A DNA stretch of 64,000 nt from JBECKS01 sp964557005 (GTDB taxonomy: Bacteria > Pseudomonadota > Gammaproteobacteria > Pseudomonadales > JBECKS01). The translations under genes were made by a program, and so were the position numbers. The notes under the pieces were generated by a model that was given only the letters and a program-made list of their open reading frames with translations, was not told the DNA's origin and searched no databases. Where the stretch lies: positions 62,001 through 126,000 of the forward strand of contig CAZKYI010000003.1 of the NCBI GenBank assembly GCA_964557005.1. The letters are read 5' to 3'. Below, in pieces: positions 29,565-37,596 of this stretch (position 1 is its first letter; each line of letters opens with the position of its first letter).

Positions 29565-29589
29565 AACTTGTGCAAAATTTGCACAAGTT
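29565..29589. repeat. Perfect 12-bp inverted repeat after pfp
   Basis: AACTTGTGCAAA and TTTGCACAAGTT flank a single central A, starting 10 bases after the pfp stop codon. As RNA it would form a 9-bp stem with a 7-base loop, but no T-run follows on either strand. It is either an imperfect terminator or a binding site for the dienelactone hydrolase promoter that follows. Confidence 0.6.
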
Positions 29590-29655
29590 CGGAAAGAAAG
29601 TAATAGAATAGAAAACTACTGGATTTGATTCAGCCATAATCAGGAGACATTCACC

Positions 29656-30486
29656 ATGAAACTCAAACTTCTCATCAGCAGCTTGTTATTTGCCTTCTCT
29701 TGCACTGTGTTTGCAGAAATTCAAACCAGAGAAGTGAATTACGAACTCAATGGCGTAAAGCTGAAAGGCTTGATGGCCTGGGATAACTCAAGCAAGCAAA
29801 AACGCCCTGGTGTATTGGTTGTTCACGAATGGTGGGGTGCTAATGATTATGCGCGCAAACGTGCCATTGATTTGGCAAAAGAAGGGTATGTCGGGTTTGC
29901 ACTGGACATGTATGGCGATAACAAGGTAGCCACTCACCCTGATGATGCAGGAAAATTCGCAACCGAAATCATGTCACGTTATGACGAAATGCTCGCGCGT
30001 TTTAATGCAGGCAAGGCTGAACTCAAACAATCCGAATGGGTTGATGTAAATAACATTGGTGCTATTGGTTACTGCTTTGGTGGCGCAGTGGTGCTCAATG
30101 TTGCGCGTAGTGACAATGAACTCAAGGGTGTAGTGAGTTTTCACGGCAATCTGGACAGCATGAAAAATAATGACAGCAAAATTACTACCGCCATACTGGT
30201 TTTAAATGGTGCAGATGATCCTTTTGTGAAGGCAGAAAGTATTGAAGCGTTCAAACTTGAAATGGAATCACGTGATGCCAATTACAGTTTTATCAATTAT
30301 GCGGGCGCTACACACAGCTTTACCAATCCGAATGCTGATGCAGTTGGCAAGCAATATGGCATGCCTTTGGCGTATAACAAAAAAGTTGATAAGGAAAGCT
30401 GGAAAGAAATGAAACAGTTTTTCGCGAAGGCTTTTAACAGCAAGGAAAAATCTGGCTCACCTGCCCCACGCGCAACAAAATATTAA
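29656..30486 (+). CDS. Exported dienelactone hydrolase family protein
   Basis: 276 residues with a signal peptide (1-20, ending TVFAE), so probably periplasmic. Alpha/beta-hydrolase of the DLH group: the nucleophile Cys140 in GYCFGG, an aspartate in NGADDPFV and a histidine in GATHSFTNP make the Cys-Asp-His triad; HEWWG is near 57-61. Family members hydrolyse lactones or esters. The natural substrate is unknown. It is a single gene with GGAG upstream. Confidence 0.9.
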   Translation: MKLKLLISSLLFAFSCTVFAEIQTREVNYELNGVKLKGLMAWDNSSKQKRPGVLVVHEWWGANDYARKRAIDLAKEGYVGFALDMYGDNKVATHPDDAGKFATEIMSRYDEMLARFNAGKAELKQSEWVDVNNIGAIGYCFGGAVVLNVARSDNELKGVVSFHGNLDSMKNNDSKITTAILVLNGADDPFVKAESIEAFKLEMESRDANYSFINYAGATHSFTNPNADAVGKQYGMPLAYNKKVDKESWKEMKQFFAKAFNSKEKSGSPAPRATKY

Positions 30487-30495
30487 CCCAAAGCG

Positions 30496-31014
30496 CTAAA
30501 CATAACTCGGCGCGGAAACCGGTTTGGGTGTAAATAATTTTGCTTCACGAAAATATCGTACCCGACAATGATTTCCGCGTTCGTTTTTACCAAAGAAAAC
30601 AAAACCTGAGGTTGGCGTTTCGCCAGTATTGAGTGTTTGTTTTAACAGCTCGTTTTCTATTTCCATAATCACACCAATCACATAATCCCCTTGTTGCCAG
30701 CGCGCTTCCAGTTCGGCAGGAATACGTTTTGACATCACACGTGCAATGGAATCCTTTCGGTATTTTTCAGCAACAAAAATCCTCATATACCAAAACCATG
30801 ATTCAAGCTGCTGGTTAAATTGTTCATAAATGGTAGAAACACCCACCAGCTCATTGGTGCTGTTCAAACGCGCAACACCCGCTAATTGTTTCAGGCGTGC
30901 TTCCATCATTGGCTCTGGCAAGGCAGCTTCTCTTTTCCAGAGCGCCAACACATCGGCTTTGTCCTGCTCGCTTGCATTTTGCCAAACCCAATCGACTCTA
31001 TAATTTTCAGACAT
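30496..31014 (-). CDS. Conserved-looking unknown protein, possibly GNAT-like
   Basis: 172 residues, no signal peptide or membrane helix. The middle (LVGVSTIYEQ then FWYMRIFVAEKYRKDSIARVMSKR) has the strand-helix rhythm of an N-acetyltransferase fold, including a possible acetyl-CoA loop replaced by KYRKDS. There is no clear Gly-x-Gly loop, so the assignment is weak. It is divergent from the ipdA-like gene, sharing the 151 bp intergenic region. Confidence 0.6.
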   Translation of the reverse strand: MSENYRVDWVWQNASEQDKADVLALWKREAALPEPMMEARLKQLAGVARLNSTNELVGVSTIYEQFNQQLESWFWYMRIFVAEKYRKDSIARVMSKRIPAELEARWQQGDYVIGVIMEIENELLKQTLNTGETPTSGFVFFGKNERGNHCRVRYFREAKLFTPKPVSAPSYV

Positions 31015-31165
31015 ATTGCTTTCCTGTTATGGTTTTATCGTGATGATTTAAACCAATCCACCTGTAAATGTCATTATCCTGTATATGGGTGATGAAGTGC
31101 ACAGCCCTGCTGGCTAGAATTTCTTCGTCATATTCAAAGGGTCAATCCAACCCATCGGGAAAGTT

Positions 31166-32044
31166 ATGAATAAAATCATTTCTGCACAAGCCGCAGTCAA
31201 ACAACTGGCCAGTGGTATGACCATTGGCATTGGCGGCTGGGGGCCTCGCCGTAAACCTATGGCGCTGATTCGTGAAATCCTTCGCTCTGATTTGAAAGAC
31301 CTTACCCTGGTCTCTTACGGCGGTGCCGATGTCGGCATGTTGTGCGCCGCAGGCAAAGTGAAGAAGGTGGTATTTGCTTTTGTGTCGCTCGATTTTATTC
31401 CACTGGAACCTTACTTTCGCATCGCCCGCCAAAATGGCGACATCGAAGTGATGGAAATTGATGAAGGCATGATGCGCCTCGGACTTCGCGCCGCCGCCGA
31501 ACGCGTGCCTTTCATGCCCACCCTGATTGGTCTGGGTACCGATGTGCTCACCACCAACCCTGACATCAAGACCATTGTTTCACCCTATGCCGATGGCAAG
31601 GAACTGGTGGCCATGCCCGCCCTGAAACTCGACGCTTCGCTGATTCATGTGGATCGCGCTGATTCGCGCGGGGTGTGCCAGATAGCAGGCCCCGACCACT
31701 ACTTTGATGATTTATTTGCACGCGCAGCCGACAAGACTTTTGTCTCTTGCGATGAGATTGTCGAAACCCGATTCTTTGCCGATCCACAACAGGCGCGTAA
31801 TGTGTTCTGGGAACGCAGTGAAACCACCGCCGTGATTCCTGTGGCAGGAGGCGCACACCCTTCTTCCTGTGCTCCTTTATATGGCTATGATGCCAAACAC
31901 TTTCAGGAATATGCTGCCAGTGCGAAAGACGAAAATGGCTGGCAAGCCTATGTTGCACGCTACGTGCAATGCAGCGAAGCTGAATACATCGAAAAAGTGG
32001 GCGGGCTTGATGCCATCAGACAACTGCCACTGCCCGTTTTCTAG
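31166..32044 (+). CDS. ipdA: IpdA-like CoA-transferase family subunit (steroid ring C opening)
   Basis: 292 residues of the class I CoA-transferase alpha fold (GMTIGIGGWGPRRKP; MEIDEGMMRLGLRAAAE). In actinobacterial steroid degraders IpdA and IpdB together hydrolyse the last carbocyclic ring of COCHEA-CoA rather than move CoA. The essential glutamate lies in IpdA there, and Glu100 here (IDEG) is a possible counterpart (inference). The gene opens a plus-strand unit of six genes. A -10-like TAGAAT lies about 50 bp upstream and the ribosome-binding site is GGGAAAG. Confidence 0.8.
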   Translation: MNKIISAQAAVKQLASGMTIGIGGWGPRRKPMALIREILRSDLKDLTLVSYGGADVGMLCAAGKVKKVVFAFVSLDFIPLEPYFRIARQNGDIEVMEIDEGMMRLGLRAAAERVPFMPTLIGLGTDVLTTNPDIKTIVSPYADGKELVAMPALKLDASLIHVDRADSRGVCQIAGPDHYFDDLFARAADKTFVSCDEIVETRFFADPQQARNVFWERSETTAVIPVAGGAHPSSCAPLYGYDAKHFQEYAASAKDENGWQAYVARYVQCSEAEYIEKVGGLDAIRQLPLPVF

Positions 32045-32058
32045 GCGAGGAGCGACAC

Positions 32059-32823
32059 ATGAATTACACACTGGTTGATTTGATTATTTGCGCCGCCGCC
32101 AACACCTGGAAAAACGAAGGCGAAGTGCTTGCCACAGGCATCGGCGTAGTCCCCCGTCTTGCGGCTTCGCTGTGCATGTTAAGCATCAATAAGGATTTGA
32201 TGATGACCGATTCAGAGGCTTACATGGTATCGGAACCTGTACCGATAGGTGCAAGGCAGGCAGGCTTTGAACCCAGATTTGAAAGCTGGATGGGGTTTTC
32301 GCGTATTTTTGACAATGTTTGGGGCGGTAAACGTCATGCGCTGGTTGGCCCCACGCAGGTGGATCGTTTCGGACAGGCCAATATTTCAGCGGTTGGCGGC
32401 ACTCATGCACAACCGAAAGTACAAATGCTTGGTGTACGTGGTTTTCCTGGCAATTCCATTAACCATGCCAATTCCTTTTTTATTCCTGCACACAGCAAAA
32501 AAGTGTTTGTAGAAGGCGAATGTGATGTGGTGTGTTCGGTAGGCTACAACCCTGCACGCTTGCCCAAAGGCTATGATTTAAACGACATCAAAATAGGCTA
32601 TGTGTATACCAATCTGTGTGTGATGGATTTCGGTGGCAAGCAACATCAACTGCGTCTGCGCTCACTTCATCCCGATGTGAAAGTGGAAGAGGTGATTGAG
32701 AACACCGGATTTGAAATTGAAATCCCTGATGATGTAACTGTTACGCCAGAACCAACAGATGCACAGATGATGTTAATTAAAGAACTTGATCCACATAATC
32801 TAAGAGCAGGAGTGATGCGTTAG
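32059..32823 (+). CDS. ipdB: IpdB-like CoA-transferase family subunit
   Basis: 254 residues, beta-type partner of the preceding gene, 14 bp downstream with AGGAG. At the place where true CoA-transferases carry the catalytic glutamate in a (S)ENG motif, this protein reads MMTDSEAYMV. That departure fits the IpdB hydrolase branch. GSSI-like substrate loops are replaced by GPTQVDRFGQANISAVGG. Together with IpdA it should open the ring derived from steroid ring C in the cytoplasm. Confidence 0.8.
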   Translation: MNYTLVDLIICAAANTWKNEGEVLATGIGVVPRLAASLCMLSINKDLMMTDSEAYMVSEPVPIGARQAGFEPRFESWMGFSRIFDNVWGGKRHALVGPTQVDRFGQANISAVGGTHAQPKVQMLGVRGFPGNSINHANSFFIPAHSKKVFVEGECDVVCSVGYNPARLPKGYDLNDIKIGYVYTNLCVMDFGGKQHQLRLRSLHPDVKVEEVIENTGFEIEIPDDVTVTPEPTDAQMMLIKELDPHNLRAGVMR

Positions 32824-32825
32824 TG

Positions 32826-33254
32826 ATGAGCAAACCACAAGTCGCTGCATTGGAAAACTGGTTCACGCTGGATAAAAACCAGCCGCATTTACTTGGCAGC
32901 AAGTGTTGTGCTTGCGGCACCTATTATTTTCCTGCGGCGACAGTTTTCTGCAAAAACCCTGCCTGCGAAAGCGAAACCTTTGAACAAGTACAACTCAGTC
33001 GCACGGGTAAATTATGGTCGTTTACCAATGCTTGTTATAAACCACCTGAACCTTTTATCGCCGCCGAACCTTTCGAGCCTTACGCCATCGCTGCCGTAGA
33101 ACTGGAAAAAGAAAAAATGACGGTGCTCGGCCAGGTAGTTACAGGTGTTGGCGTTGAACAATTAAAAGCAGGCATGGAAATGGAATTGGTGCTGGAAACA
33201 CTGTTTGAAGATGCAGACAGTGAAAAACTCACCTGGAAGTGGAAACCTGTTTAG
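32826..33254 (+). CDS. DUF35 OB-fold/zinc-ribbon acyl-CoA-associated protein
   Basis: 142 residues from ATG 32826, immediately after the ipdB stop (a GTG at 32823 overlaps it). A rubredoxin-like zinc ribbon has Cys27-x2-Cys30 and Cys42-x4-Cys47, followed by an OB fold (GKLWSFTNACYKPPEPF; YAIAAVELEK). DUF35 proteins form complexes with SCPx-type thiolases, as in ChsH2-Ltp2 where they make a steroid side-chain aldolase. The next gene encodes exactly such a thiolase, so the two products probably act as one complex. Confidence 0.88.
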   Translation: MSKPQVAALENWFTLDKNQPHLLGSKCCACGTYYFPAATVFCKNPACESETFEQVQLSRTGKLWSFTNACYKPPEPFIAAEPFEPYAIAAVELEKEKMTVLGQVVTGVGVEQLKAGMEMELVLETLFEDADSEKLTWKWKPV

Positions 33255-33285
33255 ACAGATAACAGTGTCATTCTGAGGAAACCAT

Positions 33286-34467
33286 ATGACAAACGAAATC
33301 GCCATACTGGGCGCAGGCATGCACCCCTGGGGCAAATGGGGGCTTAACTTCGTGGAGTACGGCGTTAAAGCCGCGCGTGCTGCTCTCAAAGAAGCAGGTG
33401 TGAACTGGAAAGACATTCAGTTTGTTTCAGGCGCTGCCACCATTCGTAATGGCTATCCCGGGCAAGTCGCTGGTGCCACTTTTGCGCAAGCTCTGGGTTG
33501 GCAAGGTGCAGAGGTAAATACCTCCTATGCAGCCTGTGCCTCAGGCTCTCAGGCGCTCGCTGCTGCCAGAACAAAAATACTCAGCGGACAATGTGATGTC
33601 GCACTGGTGATTGGCGCTGATACCACACCCAAAGGTTTTCTGGCACCTGCCAAAGGTGATCGCCCTGATGATCCTGACTGGGTGCGTTTTCGTTTAGGCA
33701 TCACCAATCCAACTTATTTTGGTTTGTATGCACGTCGTCGCATGGAAATCTATGGCGACACTCAGGAAGATTTTGCGCGCGTTAAAGTGAAAAATGCCGC
33801 CAATGGTTTTACCAATCCCTACGCACGTTATAAAAAGAAGTTCACGCTGGAAGATGTGGCCGCTTCGGCGATGGTGGCAGACCCATTGCGCTTAATGGAC
33901 ATCTGCGCCACCTCTGATGGTGCAGCCGCGCTGATTGTTTCAAGTCTGGATTACGCAAAAAAAATCGGGCGTGCCAATGCCGTGAAAGTTGCAGCGATTT
34001 CTACTGTAACACCGACCTTTGCTTCCTCGCTGGTTGAAATGCCCGACATTGCAACCGATTCTGCCGCTGCGGTTAATGCAGTCAGTTTTCGCGCGCAACT
34101 CCCTGTTAAGGCCTATGAAGAAGCTGGCATTGCACCAAACGATGTGAGCCTTGCCGAAGTGTATGATCTTTCCACTGCACTGGAACTGGACTGGATGGAA
34201 GATTTACAACTGTGCAAGCGCGGCGAAGCGGCACAGTTGTTAAGAAACGGTGACACCCAGATTACTGGGCGTATTCCTGTGAACGCCAGTGGAGGCTTGG
34301 CCTGTTTTGGTGAGGCCGTACCTGCTCAGGCCATTGCGCAGGTGTGCCATTTGAAATGGCAATTAGCGGGTCAAGCAGGCGATATGCAAGTCGCCAATGC
34401 CAAAGTAGGTATTACTGCCAATCAGGGTTTGTTTGGCCACGGTTCTTCGGTGATTTTGAAAAGATAA
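33286..34467 (+). CDS. SCPx/Ltp-type thiolase-fold enzyme partnered with DUF35
   Basis: 393 residues. Cys84 in SYAACASGSQ sits at the thiolase nucleophile position. The C-terminal signatures differ from classical thiolases: NASGGLACFGEAVPAQ replaces the usual GHP segment and the end is ITANQGLFGHGSSV. This is typical of lipid-transfer protein/SCPx thiolases. It may carry out thiolysis or retro-aldol cleavage of a steroid-derived CoA ester. The preceding DUF35 gene is the expected partner. A half-copy of a dispersed repeat (33267-33280) supplies its AGGAAACC ribosome-binding site. Confidence 0.85.
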   Translation: MTNEIAILGAGMHPWGKWGLNFVEYGVKAARAALKEAGVNWKDIQFVSGAATIRNGYPGQVAGATFAQALGWQGAEVNTSYAACASGSQALAAARTKILSGQCDVALVIGADTTPKGFLAPAKGDRPDDPDWVRFRLGITNPTYFGLYARRRMEIYGDTQEDFARVKVKNAANGFTNPYARYKKKFTLEDVAASAMVADPLRLMDICATSDGAAALIVSSLDYAKKIGRANAVKVAAISTVTPTFASSLVEMPDIATDSAAAVNAVSFRAQLPVKAYEEAGIAPNDVSLAEVYDLSTALELDWMEDLQLCKRGEAAQLLRNGDTQITGRIPVNASGGLACFGEAVPAQAIAQVCHLKWQLAGQAGDMQVANAKVGITANQGLFGHGSSVILKR

Positions 34468-34474
34468 CAAAACC

Positions 34475-35533
34475 ATGCATCAGGCACTCAATACAGAACT
34501 AACAAAGCTATTAGGTTGCCGCTACCCGATTGTGCAAACCGCCATGGGTTGGGTGGCCGATCCAAAACTGGTAGCTGCTACTTGCAATGCAGGTGGTTTT
34601 GGTTTTCTCGCTGGCGCAACCATGCCACCCGATGAAGTCGAAAAACAGATTCTGCAAACCAAAGCGCTCACCAACAATCCTTTCGGCATGAACTACCACA
34701 TGTATCAGGCCAATGCCGAAGAAATTACTGATTTAGTCATTAAACACGGCATACGCGCAGTGAGTTATTCACGCTCACCCGGCCCTGCGCTGATTAAAAA
34801 ACTCAAAGATGCTGGCGTGGTGTGCATGCCTACGGTTGGTCTGGTGAAACACGCTGTTAAAGCGGTGGAGCTGGGTGCCGATGTCATCACCATTCAAGGT
34901 GGTGAAGGCGGTGGCCACACTGGCCCCATTCCCACCAACATTGTGTTGCCACAAGTGCTGGATGCCGTAAAGGTTCCTGTGGTTGCCTGCGGCGGTTTTA
35001 AAGATGGCAGAGGTTTGGCTGCAGCACTTGCCTATGGCGCGTGCGGCATTGCAATGGGCACACGCTTTTTAATGAGCAAGGAAAGCCCTGTACCTGCGCA
35101 AACACTTGAACGCTATGTGCAAGTAAAAAATCCGGCTGATGTGATTGTTTCGACAGCAGTTGATGGCATGCCACAGCGTATGATTATGAATGAATTTCTG
35201 GCACAACTTGAACACGCAAACGCACTGAGCAAATTGTTATTTGCCATGAAGAATGCACTGGCTTTTCGTCAATACACTGGCGCATCGATAAGCAGTTTAT
35301 TGAAGGCGTTGCTGGTTTCACTCAGGGAAGATGGCCTCACACCTGCGCAGGCAATTATGCAGGCCAATGCGCCGATGGTGATTCAAAAAGCAATGGTCGA
35401 AGGCAAGCCTGCCGAGGGCGTACTACCGAGTGGTCAGATTTCAGGCGCAATCAGCAGTCTGGAATCCTGCGAAGACATTATTAAAAACATTATTGCAGAA
35501 GCCGAAGCACGTCTTGCTGCGCTGCAAGCCTGA
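34475..35533 (+). CDS. ipdC: IpdC-like FMN-dependent oxidoreductase (nitronate monooxygenase fold)
   Basis: 352 residues of the nitronate monooxygenase/2-nitropropane dioxygenase TIM-barrel family, with the phosphate-binding GGEGGGHTG motif and AMGTRFLMSKESP. In the HIP pathway the homologous IpdC oxidises the hydroxylated indane-CoA intermediate before ring opening. The position directly between ipdAB and the EchA20-like gene supports that role over nitronate detoxification. It starts 7 bp after the thiolase gene. Confidence 0.8.
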   Translation: MHQALNTELTKLLGCRYPIVQTAMGWVADPKLVAATCNAGGFGFLAGATMPPDEVEKQILQTKALTNNPFGMNYHMYQANAEEITDLVIKHGIRAVSYSRSPGPALIKKLKDAGVVCMPTVGLVKHAVKAVELGADVITIQGGEGGGHTGPIPTNIVLPQVLDAVKVPVVACGGFKDGRGLAAALAYGACGIAMGTRFLMSKESPVPAQTLERYVQVKNPADVIVSTAVDGMPQRMIMNEFLAQLEHANALSKLLFAMKNALAFRQYTGASISSLLKALLVSLREDGLTPAQAIMQANAPMVIQKAMVEGKPAEGVLPSGQISGAISSLESCEDIIKNIIAEAEARLAALQA

Positions 35534-35563
35534 CAGGGAAGTAAAATAACAAGAGGAAATACC

Positions 35564-36334
35564 ATGACTGATTTATCCAACGAATTACCTTTTAAAACCA
35601 CCATCAAAAACGGTATTGCCGAATTGATTTTCGACAAGCCTCCCGTCAATGCTTTCAGCAGTTTTGGCTGGCTTGCGATTGCTGAAGAAATCACTGCACT
35701 GGGGCTTAACCCTGCGGTGCGCGTAATTATTATCGCCGCAGAAGGCAAGGGCTTTTGTGCGGGTGTCGATATTAAAGAACTGGCAAAAGATGGCTCACTG
35801 ATTACGCGCGTGAACAAAGGTAATTACGATACTTTCGCTGCGATTCATCGTAACCCGAAACCTGTGATTGCTGCGGTGCATGGTTTTGTACTCGGCGGTG
35901 GCATTGGCGTGAGTGGCGCAGCGGATATTATTGTCGCTTCTGAATGCGCAAGGTTTGCCGTGCCCGAAGTTGATCGTGGCGCGATGGGCGGCGGTGCTCA
36001 CCTGCAACGCATGTTCCCTGTGCAAAAAGTGCGTTACATGTATTTTACAGGTGAAGCCATTGATGCGCAGGAGGCTTGGCGTTTGGGTGCAGTGGAAAGA
36101 GTCGTTCCACGTGACAAATTGTTAGATACCGCGCGTGAGATTGCTGCAAAAATTGCGCAGAAAAGCCCCGCCATGATTAAACTCGCCAAAGAAGCTCTAA
36201 CTGGCATTGAAGATGGCAATCTGGAAGACAAGTATCGCTGGGAACAAGGGTTTACGCTGGAAGCTTATAACGATAAAGATTCACAGGAAGCGCGCGATGC
36301 CTTTGTTCAGAAGAGAGAAGCGGATTTTAAATAG
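35564..36334 (+). CDS. echA20: EchA20-like crotonase (proposed ring D hydrolase)
   Basis: 256-residue crotonase with the oxyanion-hole segments KGFCAGVDIKEL and FVLGGGIGVSGAADI, then FAVPEVDRGAMGGGAHL. In steroid degraders EchA20 hydrolyses the beta-diketone ring D of the HIP-derived CoA ester just before IpdAB acts. Gene order next to ipdC and ipdAB supports this. A canonical enoyl-CoA hydratase remains possible. RBS AGAGGAAATACC. A palindromic repeat follows the stop. Confidence 0.78.
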   Translation: MTDLSNELPFKTTIKNGIAELIFDKPPVNAFSSFGWLAIAEEITALGLNPAVRVIIIAAEGKGFCAGVDIKELAKDGSLITRVNKGNYDTFAAIHRNPKPVIAAVHGFVLGGGIGVSGAADIIVASECARFAVPEVDRGAMGGGAHLQRMFPVQKVRYMYFTGEAIDAQEAWRLGAVERVVPRDKLLDTAREIAAKIAQKSPAMIKLAKEALTGIEDGNLEDKYRWEQGFTLEAYNDKDSQEARDAFVQKREADFK

Positions 36335-36343
36335 TTTAAGTAC

Positions 36344-36407
36344 GTCATCCTGAGTCACATAATGACGAAGGATCTCGAATAGATTCTTCACTAACGTTCA
36401 GAATGAC
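36344..36407. repeat. REP-like imperfect palindromic element
   Basis: Outer arms GTCATCCTGA (36344-36353) and TCAGAATGAC (36398-36407) pair with one mismatch. Inner arms GAAGGATCT (36367-36375) and AGATTCTTC (36381-36389) also pair with one mismatch. The nested-hairpin design matches short dispersed palindromes common in many bacterial genomes. It lies between the crotonase and acyl-CoA dehydrogenase genes and could stabilise or attenuate the operon transcript. Confidence 0.75.
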
Positions 36408-36429
36408 AAGTAAATAAAGAAACAAAATT

Positions 36430-37593
36430 ATGGAATTAGCCTATACCAAAGCACAACAAGCCTTCCGTGAAGAAATTCGTAGCTGGCTTGCCGCGCATGT
36501 CCCCAAACAGCCTTTGCTTACCTTCGATACTGCCGAAGGTTTCCAACAACACCGTGAATGGGAAGCCACCATGAACAAGGGACGTTGGGGCATGGTCACC
36601 TGGCCAAAAGAACTGGGCGGGCGTGGTCTCGATTTAATTCAATGGCTGATTTTTGAAGAAGAATACTATCGCGCACAAGCGCCCACGCGCGTGAATCAAA
36701 ATGGTATCTTCCTGCTCGGTCCCACGCTCATGGAATACGGCACCGAAGCGCAAAAAGCGCGTTATCTGCCAAAAATGGCATCGGGTGAGGAAATCTGGGC
36801 ACAGGGTTGGTCGGAACCTGGCGCAGGTTCGGATATGGCAGCCATTCGTTCCAAGGCTGAAAACAAGGGCGACCATTATGTTATCAATGGCCAGAAAACC
36901 TGGTCGACACGCGCAGCTTTTGCAGACTGGACCTTTGGCATGTTTCGCACCGATCCCGACTCTTCGCGTCACAAGGGGCTCACTTTTATTTTTGTGCCGC
37001 TGAATGCCGAAGGCGTTACCGTGCGCCCTATTCCACAACTGAACGGTCACCCGGGATTTGCGGAAATCTTTTTCGATAATGTGAAAGTGCCTGTTGATAA
37101 TCGTCTGGGTGATGAAGGTGCTGGCTGGAATGTCGCGATGTCCACCGCAGGCTTTGAGCGCGGTTTGATGCTTCGCAGCCCTGCCCGTTTTCAGGAAACC
37201 GCACGTCGATTGGTGAAACTATATCAACAAAATGAAGCCAACATTGATGATGCTTTAATCAAGGAACGCGTATTAAAAGCGTACATGGATGCAGAAGCCT
37301 ACACACTCAACACCTACATGACCGCTTCGCGCCTGATTAACGGTGGTAGCATTGGCCCTGAAACCAGCACTAACAAAATCTTCTGGTCGGAACTCGATCA
37401 GCACATGCACGAAACCGCCATGAGTATTTTGGGTGCACGCGCAGAACTGGCACCTCATTGTTCTGAAGCGCACGGCGTAGGTAATTGGCTCGATGGGTTT
37501 TTGTTCAGCCAAAGTGGTTTGATTTATGCAGGAACCAACGAAATTCAACGCAACATTATTGCGGAAAGAATGTTGGGAATGCCAAGGGGATAA
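36430..37593 (+). CDS. fadE30: Acyl-CoA dehydrogenase, FadE30-like
   Basis: 387-residue flavoprotein with the three standard domains. FAD/substrate signatures are AQGWSEPGAGSDMA and GQKTWSTRAAFADW, and the C-terminal IYAGTNEIQRNIIAERMLGMP. The position that carries the catalytic glutamate in medium-chain enzymes is alanine, as in the steroid-type branch where the base lies elsewhere. The length matches FadE30, which dehydrogenates HIP-CoA at its propionate side chain. The next gene encodes a shorter ACAD 3 bp later, suggesting a heteromeric pair. Confidence 0.82.
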   Translation: MELAYTKAQQAFREEIRSWLAAHVPKQPLLTFDTAEGFQQHREWEATMNKGRWGMVTWPKELGGRGLDLIQWLIFEEEYYRAQAPTRVNQNGIFLLGPTLMEYGTEAQKARYLPKMASGEEIWAQGWSEPGAGSDMAAIRSKAENKGDHYVINGQKTWSTRAAFADWTFGMFRTDPDSSRHKGLTFIFVPLNAEGVTVRPIPQLNGHPGFAEIFFDNVKVPVDNRLGDEGAGWNVAMSTAGFERGLMLRSPARFQETARRLVKLYQQNEANIDDALIKERVLKAYMDAEAYTLNTYMTASRLINGGSIGPETSTNKIFWSELDQHMHETAMSILGARAELAPHCSEAHGVGNWLDGFLFSQSGLIYAGTNEIQRNIIAERMLGMPRG

Positions 37594-37596
37594 AAA

